Shown: piece after piece, positions 11,284-19,202 of the stretch
Layout of the letters: every line of letters starts with the position of its first letter
Numbering within the stretch: the stretch's first letter is position 1
Source: Streptomyces luteogriseus
Lineage (GTDB): Bacteria; Actinomycetota; Actinomycetes; Streptomycetales; Streptomycetaceae
Length of the DNA: 64,000 nt
Direction: 5' to 3'
NCBI RefSeq assembly: GCF_014205055.1
Contig: NZ_JACHMS010000001.1
Span: 5,146,001 to 5,210,000, forward strand
The notes under the pieces: generated by a model
Database searches by the model: none
The model's input: only the letters and a program-made list of their open reading frames with translations
What the model was told of the DNA's origin: nothing
Translations under genes and position numbers: made by a program

Positions 11284-12558
11284 GTGACCGACCAGCCCCA
11301 GCCCCGCACTCCCACGACCGCTCCCGACCTCTTCACCTGGGAGTTCGCGAGCGACCCCTACCCCGCGTACGCCTGGCTCCGCGAGCACAGCCCCGTCCAC
11401 AGGACGCGGCTCCCCAGCGGTGTGGAGGCCTGGCTGGTCACGCGGTACGCCGACGCCAAGCAGACGCTCGCCGACCACCGGCTCTCCAAGAACCCCGCGC
11501 ACCACGACGAACCGGCGCACGCCAAGGGCAAGACCGGGATCCCCGGGGAGCGCAAGGCCGAGCTGATGACCCATCTGCTCAACATCGACCCGCCGGACCA
11601 CACCCGGCTGCGACGGCTGGTGTCCAAGGCGTTCACCCCCCGCCGGGTCGCCGAGTTCGCGCCGCGGGTGCAGGAGCTCACCGACACCCTCATCGACGGG
11701 TTCGCGGACAAGGGGGCCGCCGACCTGATCCACGAGTTCGCGTTCCCGCTCCCCATCTACGCCATCTGTGACCTGCTCGGCGTCCCGCGCGAGGACCAGG
11801 ACGACTTCCGCGACTGGGCGGGCATGATGATCCGTCACCAGGGCGGCCCCAGGGGAGGCGTCGCGCGGTCCGTGAAGAAGATGCGCGGCTACCTCGCCGA
11901 CCTCATCCACCGCAAGCGGGAGGCGCTGCCTGCGCAAGCCGCCCCCGGCGAGGACCTCATCTCCGGTCTCATCCGCGCCTCCGACCACGGCGAGCACCTC
12001 ACCGAGAACGAGGCGGCGGCCATGGCCTTCATCCTGCTGTTCGCCGGTTTCGAGACGACCGTGAACCTGATCGGCAACGGCACCTACGCCCTCCTCACCC
12101 ACCCCGAGCAGCGCACACGGCTCCAGGCGTCCCTCGCCGCCGGGGAGAGCGGCCTCCTGGAGACCGGCGTCGAGGAGCTCCTCCGCTACGACGGCCCGGT
12201 CGAACTCGCCACCTGGCGCTTCGCCACGCAGCCCCTCACCCTCGGCGGGCAGCGCATCGGGGCCGGCGACCCCGTCCTCGTCGTCCTGGCCGCCGCGGAC
12301 CGGGACCCGGAGCGGTTCGCCGATCCGGACGTGCTGGACCTCTCCCGACGTGACAACCAACACCTCGGGTACGGCCACGGCATCCACTACTGCCTCGGCG
12401 CCCCGCTCGCCCGCCTGGAGGGCCAGACCGCGCTCGCCACCCTGCTCACCCGGCTCCCTGACCTCCGGCTCGCCGCGGATCCGGCCGAGCTGCGGTGGCG
12501 CGGCGGCCTCATCATGCGAGGGCTGCGCACGCTGCCGGTGGAGTTCGCACCGGCATGA
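11284..12558 (+). CDS. Cytochrome P450 (CYP107-like)
   Basis: A 424-residue soluble bacterial P450. The I-helix oxygen-activation motif is AGFETT, the K-helix ExxR is EELLR, and the haem loop is LGYGHGIHYCLG with Cys370 as thiolate ligand; the usual first Phe of the loop is Leu here. It needs a ferredoxin and a reductase, neither encoded nearby. The place between mazG and the rpf genes matches, from memory, CYP107U1 (SCO3099), reported to affect sporulation; this naming is unverified. It starts at GTG 11284, 58 bases after mazG, and may be co-transcribed with it. Confidence 0.92.
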   Translation: MTDQPQPRTPTTAPDLFTWEFASDPYPAYAWLREHSPVHRTRLPSGVEAWLVTRYADAKQTLADHRLSKNPAHHDEPAHAKGKTGIPGERKAELMTHLLNIDPPDHTRLRRLVSKAFTPRRVAEFAPRVQELTDTLIDGFADKGAADLIHEFAFPLPIYAICDLLGVPREDQDDFRDWAGMMIRHQGGPRGGVARSVKKMRGYLADLIHRKREALPAQAAPGEDLISGLIRASDHGEHLTENEAAAMAFILLFAGFETTVNLIGNGTYALLTHPEQRTRLQASLAAGESGLLETGVEELLRYDGPVELATWRFATQPLTLGGQRIGAGDPVLVVLAAADRDPERFADPDVLDLSRRDNQHLGYGHGIHYCLGAPLARLEGQTALATLLTRLPDLRLAADPAELRWRGGLIMRGLRTLPVEFAPA

Positions 12559-12609
12559 CGTGACGAAACATCAGACCTGTGATCTTCACGTGATCTGCGC
12601 GGCATGAAC

Positions 12610-12637
12610 TTGTGACAAGTGATCGTCTGCCGATACG
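12610..12637 (+). promoter_or_regulatory. Candidate promoter of the first rpf gene
   Basis: TTGTGA (12610-12615), a 16-base spacer and GATACG (12632-12637) lie about 65 bases before the start codon, in a spacer with unusually low GC for this genome. Confidence 0.35.
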
Positions 12638-12703
12638 TTCACCCATCAACGCGGCGGGGAATCACGCAGCGTTGCTCACTGCTGTCTCGCGAAAGGTCTC
12701 CGT

Positions 12704-13681
12704 ATGCTCTCCGGGAACGGTCGGCACCGCCGCCCCCGTCAGGCTCCGGCTCTCCTCGTGGCGGCCGGCGTGACCGGCTCCGCCATCGCGATCCCGCTCC
12801 TCGGGGCCTCCGGCGCCAGTGCGGCCGACGGCACGACCTGGGACCGGGTCGCGGACTGCGAGACCGGCGGTGCGTGGAGCCAGAACAGCGGCAACGGCTA
12901 TTACGGCGGCCTGCAGTTGTCCCAGGAGGACTGGGAGAACCACGGCGGCCTCGACTACGCCGCGAGCGCGGACCTGGCCAGCCGCTCCCAGCAGATAGCC
13001 GTGGCCGAGAGAATCCTCGCCGACCAGGGGGTCGGCGCGTGGCGCACCTGCGGACTGCTCTCCGGGCTCGAGCAGGGCAAGGACTCGGACTCCGACGCGT
13101 CCGGTTCATCCGATTCGTCCGGCCCGACGGACTCGCCCGGCCTGCTCGACTCGCTCGGGTCGTCGCCTTCGGCAAGTCCGTCCTCGTCCCCGTCGTCGTC
13201 CGACTCGCCGTCGGATGAGGAGGATGAAAAGGCTAAGTCGGACAAGTCGCCTGAATCTTCCGACTCCACAGAGCGGGATCAGCGGTCCGGCAGCTCTCCG
13301 TCGGCCACCCCCGGGAGTGGCAAGTCCGGTAAGTCGCGGCAGAGTGACGACTCCTCGGAGCTGACCGACACCGGATCCGGCCGTCACCGCGGCCCCAGTG
13401 CCGACGAAACCCTCCCGTCCGACAGCGGCCGCGCGGACGAGTCCACGGGCCGTCACGCCTCGCGCGGCGACGCGGGCTCCGACGAGGGCTCTGTCGACCC
13501 CGCCCAGGGCGACTACATCGTGGGAGTCGGCGACAGTCTCTGGTCCATCGCCGACTCCCTTGACGTCAGCGGTGGATGGCACGCGCTCTACGACGGCAAC
13601 GAGAAGGCCGTCGGTACCGACCCGAACCTCATTCACCCCGGTCAGAAGCTCGCGGTGGAGGGCGAAGGGGACGAGAAGTAG
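12704..13681 (+). CDS. rpfC: Resuscitation-promoting factor with LysM domain (RpfC-like)
   Basis: A 325-residue secreted muralytic enzyme. A signal peptide (to about residue 41) is followed by the Rpf transglycosylase-like domain: TWDRVADCETGG with catalytic Glu53, GNGYYGGLQLS, and the paired Cys in CETGG and WRTCG. A Ser/Asp-rich low-complexity linker (about 125-250) follows, then one LysM peptidoglycan-binding domain (DYIVGVGDSLWSIAD to HPGQKLAVEG). It cleaves peptidoglycan glycan strands during germination and growth. Its position just before the riboswitch-controlled paralogue corresponds, from memory, to rpfC (SCO3098). The linker is longer and more acidic than in the neighbour. Confidence 0.9.
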   Translation: MLSGNGRHRRPRQAPALLVAAGVTGSAIAIPLLGASGASAADGTTWDRVADCETGGAWSQNSGNGYYGGLQLSQEDWENHGGLDYAASADLASRSQQIAVAERILADQGVGAWRTCGLLSGLEQGKDSDSDASGSSDSSGPTDSPGLLDSLGSSPSASPSSSPSSSDSPSDEEDEKAKSDKSPESSDSTERDQRSGSSPSATPGSGKSGKSRQSDDSSELTDTGSGRHRGPSADETLPSDSGRADESTGRHASRGDAGSDEGSVDPAQGDYIVGVGDSLWSIADSLDVSGGWHALYDGNEKAVGTDPNLIHPGQKLAVEGEGDEK

Positions 13682-13872
13682 CCGTTCGGGCAGTGCGGAA
13701 ACGAGGGTGGAAGTCACCCCGAAACCGCGCGAGTTCACGTCATGATTAGCGGCTAATGTACCGTTTGGGACCCGTGAGAGATAGATCTCAGAAGCCCTGA
13801 TCGTCTTTGAAATTCCGTGGATCGCGTGTCTACGGTCGTGACCGCTCGTCACCACGAGCCCCGGCTGCCGCA

Positions 13873-14062
13873 ACGCCGAATCCTGCCAGCGGCCGTACGG
13901 GAACAGTCGTCGCGTCAAGCGCCGTAGGCAGGAGCGGGGGACCCAAGGTAGGTGCCCGACCGGACAGTTGTGCCGGAAGGGCTTGGGGTGAAGCCGCGTC
14001 CCGGGAGGGGCGCGGCCGGGCAACTCAACCGGCCCGAACCCGACAGCTCACCTCGCAGGCGT
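13873..14062 (+). ncRNA. c-di-AMP (ydaO-yuaA) riboswitch before rpfA
   Basis: The leader carries the hallmark blocks of the ydaO class in order: ACGCCGAATCC, GGGGGACCCA, TTGGGGTGAAG, and CGAACCCGACAGCTCACC followed by TCGCAGGCGT. The ends pair: ACGCC (13873-13877) with GGCGT (14058-14062). TCCTGCC (13881-13887) pairs with GGCAGGA (13927-13933). A competing hairpin CTCACC (14047-14052) with GGTGAG (14064-14069) would involve the ribosome-site bases GGTGAGGGG. Control of rpfA by such a riboswitch is published for S. coelicolor; the element turns muralytic enzyme expression down when c-di-AMP is high. Confidence 0.92.
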
Positions 14063-14079
14063 CGGTGAGGGGATCCACC

Positions 14080-14772
14080 ATGCTGTTTTCCAGCAAGGGC
14101 AAGCACCGCCGTCCGTCCAAGGCCACCCGCGTCGTCGCGCTCGCCGGCGTCACCGGTGCCGCCGTCGCCGCTCCGCTGATGGCGGCCGGCAGCGCCTCCG
14201 CCGCCACCGCCTCCGAGTGGGACGCCGTCGCCCAGTGCGAGGCCGGCGGCAACTGGTCCATCAACACCGGCAACGGCTACTACGGCGGTCTGCAGTTCTC
14301 CGCCTCCACGTGGGCCGGCTACGGCGGCACCAAGTACGCCGCCACCGCCGACCAGGCCACCAAGGCGCAGCAGATCGAGATCGGCGAGAAGGTCCTCGCG
14401 GGCCAGGGCAAGGGTGCCTGGCCGGTCTGCGGCAAGGGCCTGTCGAGCGCCGCCTACACCGGCGGCGGTTCCACGAACGACTCGGGCAGCTCCTCGCAGA
14501 GCCAGCAGCAGAGCACCGAGTCCCGCGAGACCCAGCAGCCGGCCTCCCGCTCCGACGAGCGCCCCGCGGCCAAGAAGACCGTCACCACCCCGACCGGCAA
14601 GAAGGTCAAGAAGGGCGACGGCGAGTACAAGGTCGTCAAGGGTGACACCCTCAGCTCGATCGCCGCGGACGAGAAGGTCAAGGGCGGCTGGGAGAAGCTC
14701 TTCGAGCTGAACAAGGACATCGTCACCGATGCCAACCTGATCTACCCGGGCCAGCAGCTGCACCTGAAGTAA
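14080..14772 (+). CDS. rpfA: Resuscitation-promoting factor with LysM domain (RpfA)
   Basis: A 230-residue secreted peptidoglycan hydrolase. A signal peptide (to about 41) is followed by the Rpf domain (EWDAVAQCEAGG with catalytic Glu54, GNGYYGGLQFS, GAWPVCGKG), a Gln/Ser-rich linker, and a C-terminal LysM (GEYKVVKGDTLSSIAADEKV to IYPGQQLHLK). The ATG at 14080 sits 11 bases after GAGGGG and directly downstream of the ydaO riboswitch, which decides this start over an open frame running through the leader. It is a close paralogue of the preceding gene with a shorter, less acidic linker. A strong terminator follows. Confidence 0.95.
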   Translation: MLFSSKGKHRRPSKATRVVALAGVTGAAVAAPLMAAGSASAATASEWDAVAQCEAGGNWSINTGNGYYGGLQFSASTWAGYGGTKYAATADQATKAQQIEIGEKVLAGQGKGAWPVCGKGLSSAAYTGGGSTNDSGSSSQSQQQSTESRETQQPASRSDERPAAKKTVTTPTGKKVKKGDGEYKVVKGDTLSSIAADEKVKGGWEKLFELNKDIVTDANLIYPGQQLHLK

Positions 14773-14835
14773 CCAGCGGCCCACCGGGCCCGCCAGGGGC
14801 CCGGCCCGCCCGGACCCGCCCAGGGTCCACAGGCT

Positions 14836-14877
14836 CCCCGCCCCGGTGCGTCCTCCCCCGTACGCACCGGGGCGGGG
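14836..14877 (+). terminator. Rho-independent terminator of rpfA
   Basis: A perfect 16-bp stem (14836-14851 with 14862-14877), a 10-base loop, and then TTCTTT. Confidence 0.92.
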
Positions 14878-15059
14878 TTCTTTCGGCAACCGGCTTTGTT
14901 CCGTTCGGAAACAATTTACTCTCGGTTCTGTCCATGAGGTGGGCGACCCGGTGGCCGATCGCCCGGAGCCGGTTAGGCTCATGTCGCGAGCCACCAAGGC
15001 CCGCACCTCGCCGGGTCCGCGCGACCCGCGTCACCGCGTCACATCAAAAGGAGATGCTC

Positions 15060-16340
15060 GTGCCGTCCATCGACGTCGTCGTAGCCCGGGAAATCCTGGA
15101 CTCCCGAGGCAACCCCACGGTCGAGGTCGAGGTCGGCCTCGACGACGGCAGCACCGGTCGTGCCGCCGTCCCGTCCGGCGCCTCCACGGGCGCCTTCGAG
15201 GCCATCGAGCTCCGCGACGGCGACTCGAACCGCTACCTCGGCAAGGGTGTGGAGAAAGCCGTCCTCGCGGTCATCGAGCAGATCGGCCCGGAGCTGGTCG
15301 GCTATGACGCCACCGAGCAGCGCCTGATCGACCAGGCGATGTTCGACCTGGACGCCACCGACAACAAGGGCTCCCTCGGCGCCAACGCCATCCTCGGCGT
15401 CTCGCTCGCCGTCGCCCACGCCGCCTCCGAGGCCAGCGACCTGCCGCTGTTCCGCTACCTGGGCGGCCCCAACGCGCACCTGCTGCCGGTGCCGATGATG
15501 AACATCCTGAACGGCGGCTCGCACGCCGACTCCAACGTGGACATCCAGGAGTTCATGATCGCCCCGATCGGCGCGGAGTCCTTCTCCGAGGCCCTGCGCT
15601 GGGGCGCCGAGGTCTACCACACGCTGAAGAAGGTCCTGAAGAGCAAGGGCCTGGCCACCGGCCTCGGCGACGAGGGCGGCTTCGCCCCGAACCTGGGCTC
15701 CAACCGCGAGGCCCTCGACCTCATCCTCGAGGCCGTCAAGGAAGCCGGCTACACGCCCGGCGAGCAGATCGCCCTCGCCCTCGACGTCGCCGCCTCCGAG
15801 TTCTACAAGGACGGTGTCTACACCTTCGAGGGCAAGGACCGCTCGGCGGCCGAGATGACCGAGTACTACGCGGAGCTCGTCGACGCGTACCCGCTCGTCT
15901 CCATCGAGGACCCGCTGTTCGAGGACGACTGGGAGGGCTGGAAGACCATCACCGCCAAGCTCGGTGACAAGGTCCAGCTCGTCGGCGACGACCTGTTCGT
16001 CACCAACCCCGAGCGCCTCGCCCGCGGCATCGAGGAGGGCGCGGCCAACGCGCTCCTGGTCAAGGTCAACCAGATCGGCTCGCTCACCGAGACCCTGGAC
16101 GCCGTCGAGCTGGCCCAGCGCAACGGCTTCAAGTGCATGATGTCCCACCGCTCCGGCGAGACCGAGGACGTCACCATCGCCGACCTGGCCGTCGCCACCA
16201 ACTGCGGCCAGATCAAGACCGGCGCCCCGGCCCGCTCCGAGCGCGTCGCCAAGTACAACCAGCTGCTGCGCATCGAGGAGATCCTCGACGACGCCGCGGT
16301 CTACGCCGGCCGCAGCGCCTTCCCGCGCTTCAAGGGCTGA
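15060..16340 (+). CDS. eno: Enolase
   Basis: A 426-residue enolase converting 2-phosphoglycerate to phosphoenolpyruvate. Signature segments include AREILDSRGNPTVEVEV at the N-terminus, GAxAILGVS-type helix (GANAILGVSLAVAHAA), GLGDEGGFAPNL, EDPLFEDDWEGW, LVKVNQIGSLTET with the catalytic Lys, and SHRSGETED. I chose the GTG at 15060: AAAAGGAG ends six bases before it, whereas the in-frame ATG at 15054 would touch that site. It heads a run of same-strand genes (divIC, DUF501, ppx), an order conserved in actinobacteria. Confidence 0.98.
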   Translation: MPSIDVVVAREILDSRGNPTVEVEVGLDDGSTGRAAVPSGASTGAFEAIELRDGDSNRYLGKGVEKAVLAVIEQIGPELVGYDATEQRLIDQAMFDLDATDNKGSLGANAILGVSLAVAHAASEASDLPLFRYLGGPNAHLLPVPMMNILNGGSHADSNVDIQEFMIAPIGAESFSEALRWGAEVYHTLKKVLKSKGLATGLGDEGGFAPNLGSNREALDLILEAVKEAGYTPGEQIALALDVAASEFYKDGVYTFEGKDRSAAEMTEYYAELVDAYPLVSIEDPLFEDDWEGWKTITAKLGDKVQLVGDDLFVTNPERLARGIEEGAANALLVKVNQIGSLTETLDAVELAQRNGFKCMMSHRSGETEDVTIADLAVATNCGQIKTGAPARSERVAKYNQLLRIEEILDDAAVYAGRSAFPRFKG

Positions 16341-16449
16341 ACGACCCACCGGGTCAAGCCTTAGCCAGTCGTACGTACGTCCCCGTACTCGGTCCCGTAC
16401 CGTGTCCGGGGACGTACGCGCGTATGACGGTGGAGCGGGAGGCGGACAG

Positions 16450-16926
16450 ATGGCCGTGAAGGACCGGGACCGGTTCTCCACCGCGACCAGGATCCGGCTG
16501 CTCGGTGAGCAGACCGCGGCCCGGGTCTACCGTTCCCAGACCAAGCGCCAGGCCCGCCGCTCGCGGCTGACCGGCCGCGCCGCGCTGCTCGCCCTGGTGA
16601 TGTGCTCGCTGATCGTGGCCCTGGCCTACCCGATGCGGGAGTACGTCTCGCAGCGTGCCGAGATCGAGGACCTCCAGCGCGAACAGCGGCAGGCCCGCGA
16701 GCGCGTCGAACGGCTGCGCGACCTGAAGGCGCGCTGGCAGGACGACGCGTACGCCGAGCAGCAGATCCGGCGGCGGTTGCACTACGTCATGCCGGGGGAG
16801 ACGGGCTTCATCGTCGTCGACCCGCACGCGGCGAAGCAGTCGCGCACCGACCTGGGGACGGCCGACCGCCCCTGGTACTCGAACGTCTGGGACGGGGTCG
16901 ACAAGGCCGACGCCTCCGGCCGGTGA
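16450..16926 (+). CDS. divIC: Septum formation initiator DivIC/FtsB family
   Basis: A 158-residue bitopic division protein. A basic cytoplasmic N-terminus is followed by one transmembrane helix (LLALVMCSLIVALAYPM, about 48-66), then an extracytoplasmic coiled coil (SQRAEIEDLQREQRQARERVERL) and the FtsB/DivIC C-terminal segment (HYVMPGETGFIVVD). It helps hold FtsL and FtsQ in the divisome and is needed for sporulation septation in Streptomyces. The start ATG at 16450 follows GGGAGG. It lies between eno and a DUF501 gene. Confidence 0.92.
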   Translation: MAVKDRDRFSTATRIRLLGEQTAARVYRSQTKRQARRSRLTGRAALLALVMCSLIVALAYPMREYVSQRAEIEDLQREQRQARERVERLRDLKARWQDDAYAEQQIRRRLHYVMPGETGFIVVDPHAAKQSRTDLGTADRPWYSNVWDGVDKADASGR

Positions 16927-16979
16927 CCCGCGTCCCGCTCAGTGACCTGAACCCAGAGAAAGACAGCCTGAAGACAGTC

Positions 16980-17510
16980 ATGGAAACGCCCCCGCCGACC
17001 ACTCCGCGCACCGAGCCCACCGACGCCGACGTCGAGGCCTTCAAGCAGCAGCTCGGTCGGCCCCCGCGCGGTCTGCGCGCGATCGCGCACCGCTGCCCGT
17101 GCGGGCAGCCCGACGTCGTCGAGACGGCCCCGCGGCTGCCGGACGGCACGCCGTTCCCCACGCTGTACTACCTGACGTGCCCGAAGGCGAACTCGGCGAT
17201 CGGCACGCTGGAGGCCAACGGCGTGATGAAGGAGATGACCGAGCGGCTGGCCTCGGACCCGGAGCTGGCGGCCGCCTACCGGGCCGCGCACGAGGACTAC
17301 ATCCGGCGGCGCGACGAGATCGAGGAGCTGAAGAACTTCCCGAGCGCGGGCGGCATGCCGGACCGGGTGAAGTGCCTGCACGTCCTGGTGGCCCACTCGC
17401 TGGCCGCGGGGCCGGGCGTGAACCCGCTGGGCGACGAGGCGCTGGCCATGCTGCCGCAGTGGTGGCGCAAGGGCGCCTGTGTGACGACCGCCGAGGAGGA
17501 CGCCCAGTGA
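16980..17510 (+). CDS. DUF501 family protein
   Basis: A 176-residue conserved actinobacterial protein of unknown role. Notable are a Cys cluster (HRCPCGQPDVV and YYLTCPKANS) and a conserved middle (AIGTLEANGVMKEMTERL), then MPDRVKCLHVLVAHSLAAGPGVNPLGDEAL, which identify DUF501. The four Cys could bind a metal. I use ATG 16980; an in-frame GTG at 16923 overlaps the divIC TGA and would add 19 residues but lacks a ribosome site. Its own TGA overlaps the GTG of ppx, suggesting coupled synthesis with the exopolyphosphatase. Confidence 0.88.
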   Translation: METPPPTTPRTEPTDADVEAFKQQLGRPPRGLRAIAHRCPCGQPDVVETAPRLPDGTPFPTLYYLTCPKANSAIGTLEANGVMKEMTERLASDPELAAAYRAAHEDYIRRRDEIEELKNFPSAGGMPDRVKCLHVLVAHSLAAGPGVNPLGDEALAMLPQWWRKGACVTTAEEDAQ

Positions 17511-18448
17511 CCCGTGTCGCCGCCGTGGACTGCGGTACGAACTCCATCCGGCTCCTGGTCGCCGACGCCGACCCCGCCACCGGTGAGCTCGTCGACCTGG
17601 ACCGCCGGATGACGATCGTGCGGCTCGGGCAGGGTGTCGACCGCACCGGCCGGCTCGCCCCCGAGGCGCTCCAGCGGACCTTCGCGGCCTGCCGCGAGTA
17701 CGCCGGGATCATCAAGGAGCACGGGGCGGAGCGGCTGCGGTTCGTGGCGACGTCCGCCTCCCGGGACGCCGAGAACCGGGACGAGTTCGTGCGAGGCGTG
17801 CTGGACATCCTGGGCGTCGAGCCCGAGGTGATCTCCGGGGACCAGGAGGCCGCGTTCTCCTTCACCGGCGCCACCAAGGAGCTCGCCGGGGGCGACCACC
17901 TCCCGAAGCCCTACCTGGTCGTGGACATCGGCGGCGGCTCGACCGAGTTCGTCGTGGGCGACGACCGGGTCCGGGCGGCCCGCTCGGTGGACATCGGCTG
18001 CGTCCGCATGACCGAGCGGCACCTGGTCCGGGACGGGGTGGTGAGCGACCCGCCGGCCGCGGAGCAGATCGCGGCCATGCGGGCCGACATCGAGGCCGCG
18101 CTCGACCTCGCCGAGCAGACGGTTCCGCTGCGCGAGGCGCGCACGCTGGTGGGCCTCGCCGGCTCCGTGACGACCGTGTCGGCGATCGCGCAGGAACTGC
18201 CGGAGTACGACTCCGAGGCCATCCACCACTCCCGTGTCTCCCACGACCGGGTCCGCGAGATCACCGAGTGGCTGCTGCGCTCCACCCACGCCGAGCGCGC
18301 GGCCGTGCCCTCCATGCACCCGGGCCGGGTCGACGTGATCGGGGCGGGTGCCCTCGTGCTCCTGGCGATCATGGAGCGGATCGGTGCGCGGGAGGTCGTC
18401 GTGAGCGAGCACGACATCCTCGACGGCATCGGCTGGTCCTTGGCCTGA
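17507..18448 (+). CDS. ppx: Ppx/GppA phosphatase (exopolyphosphatase family)
   Basis: A 313-residue member of the ASKHA-fold Ppx/GppA family that hydrolyses polyphosphate or pppGpp. Phosphate-binding motifs are AVDCGTNSIRLLVAD at the N-terminus, VDIGGGSTEFVVGD in the middle, and GLAGSVTTVSAIA later. It overlaps the DUF501 gene by GTGA. The C-terminus, ILDGIGWSLA, is encoded again (as ILDGIAWSVA) about 650 bases downstream beyond a toxin-antitoxin pair. The present end may therefore have been supplied by an inserted element. Confidence 0.94.
   Translation: MTRVAAVDCGTNSIRLLVADADPATGELVDLDRRMTIVRLGQGVDRTGRLAPEALQRTFAACREYAGIIKEHGAERLRFVATSASRDAENRDEFVRGVLDILGVEPEVISGDQEAAFSFTGATKELAGGDHLPKPYLVVDIGGGSTEFVVGDDRVRAARSVDIGCVRMTERHLVRDGVVSDPPAAEQIAAMRADIEAALDLAEQTVPLREARTLVGLAGSVTTVSAIAQELPEYDSEAIHHSRVSHDRVREITEWLLRSTHAERAAVPSMHPGRVDVIGAGALVLLAIMERIGAREVVVSEHDILDGIGWSLA
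18416..18431 (+). repeat. Left copy of direct repeat at the 3' end of ppx
   Basis: ATCCTCGACGGCATCG, within the last codons of ppx, is repeated exactly at 19068-19083. Similarity continues weakly to the stop codon. Confidence 0.8.
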
Positions 18449-18452
18449 CCGC

Positions 18453-18722
18453 CTACAGGTTGCGGTACACGTCCCGCCGGTCGCCTACCTTGACGACGAG
18501 GATGACGAGCTCACCATCGTTGATCTGGTAGGCGACCCTGTAGCTGCCGACCCTGAGCCGGTAGAGCCCGGACGGGCCGGTGAGCTTCTTGACATCGGCG
18601 TCCTCGCGGTACGGATCGTCGCCGAGCGCGGTCAAGGCGGTCAGGATGCGCATGGCATCGTGCCGGCTGATGGCCCGCAGCTGCCGCTGTGCAGCAGTAG
18701 TGAACCGGAAGGCGTACTTCAC
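18453..18722 (-). CDS. RelE/ParE-type toxin
   Basis: An 89-residue RelE/ParE-superfamily protein: FRFTTAAQRQLRAISRHDAMRIL at the N-terminus, then YREDADVKKLTGPSGLYRLRVGSYRVAYQI and LVILVVKVGDRRDVYRNL. Arg and Lys are in the usual places for an mRNA interferase. The GTG start overlaps the TGA of the antitoxin gene, the normal toxin-after-antitoxin order. It lies convergent to ppx, with only four bases between stop codons, which is unusually tight and fits an insertion there. Whether it cuts mRNA on ribosomes or targets gyrase cannot be told from the sequence. Confidence 0.9.
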   Translation of the reverse strand: MKYAFRFTTAAQRQLRAISRHDAMRILTALTALGDDPYREDADVKKLTGPSGLYRLRVGSYRVAYQINDGELVILVVKVGDRRDVYRNL

Positions 18723-18991
18723 GCGGCGCCTTCACCGCGCTCGCTGAACAGGTCCGCCAGCAGCTCGGCCATGGCAACGGTGGGCCCGCCGTCGGCCAGA
18801 ACCGCTTCCGCCTCCCGGGCCAGCATCACGTCGGCCGCCTCCTCCAGCGCTTCGAAGTCGGCGATCGGCACGACCGCGGCTACCGGGGCGCCGTTGCGCG
18901 TTATAACGGTCGGAGTGCCTTCCTCGGCGCGGTTGATGTGTTCCGCGAGGTGTGCGCGTGCTTCCCTGACGGTCACGGTGTTATCGGCCAT
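18719..18991 (-). CDS. Phd/YefM family antitoxin
   Basis: A 90-residue antitoxin. The N-terminal DNA-binding fold (NTVTVREARAHLAEHINRAEEG, TPTVITRNGAPVAAVVPIADFEALEEA) matches Phd/YefM. The acidic C-terminal tail should wrap the toxin. The start ATG at 18991 lies eight bases from a TGTAC-containing dyad, the motif YefM antitoxins bind, so the pair is likely autoregulated. The longer frame upstream runs through this operator and is rejected. It overlaps the toxin gene by GTGA. Confidence 0.9.
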   Translation of the reverse strand: MADNTVTVREARAHLAEHINRAEEGTPTVITRNGAPVAAVVPIADFEALEEAADVMLAREAEAVLADGGPTVAMAELLADLFSERGEGAA

Positions 18992-18998
18992 GAAAGAA

Positions 18999-19020
18999 GT
19001 GTACGCATTTCCGTGTACAC
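18999..19020 (-). promoter_or_regulatory. YefM-like operator
   Basis: GTGTACG (18999-19005) and GTGTACAC (19013-19020) are 14 bases apart just before the antitoxin start. The TGTACA core is what YefM recognises in the E. coli yefM-yoeB operator. Confidence 0.65.
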
Positions 19021-19067
19021 CAGCCAGGTGTGGACGTCGTCGCGTACGGGAGGCGCGTTCATGGGAA

Positions 19068-19100
19068 ATCCTCGACGGCATCGCGTGGTCGGTCGCGTAG
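19068..19100 (+). repeat. Displaced copy of the ppx 3' end
   Basis: This begins with the exact 16-base repeat ATCCTCGACGGCATCG and reads ILDGIAWSVA then TAG, mirroring the ppx C-terminus ILDGIGWSLA then TGA. It has no start codon or body and is best explained as the original ppx end pushed away by an insertion carrying the toxin-antitoxin genes. Confidence 0.75.
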
Positions 19101-19184
19101 CCCGCTTCTGAGCAGGCATGGATCACGAATGAGCGCGATTAGGAGGTCCCGCGGGACCCCCGGACGGCAGCCCGTCGAGAAAGT

Positions 19185-19202
19185 TCGTGAAGTTCTTCAC
19201 AA
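19185..19202 (+). promoter_or_regulatory. Rex operator (ROP) upstream of ndh
   Basis: TCGTGAAGTTCTTCACAA fits the Rex consensus TTGTGAANNNNTTCACAA with one mismatch. Rex senses NADH/NAD+ and represses respiratory genes including ndh in Streptomyces. Confidence 0.8.

Noticed and set aside
13807..14079. N-terminal extension of rpfA through the leader
   Set aside because: The stretch is the ydaO riboswitch; the protein's signal peptide starts at 14080.
15054..15059. ATG 15054 as enolase start
   Set aside because: It abuts the AAAAGGAG ribosome site; GTG 15060 has correct spacing and gives the conserved N-terminus.
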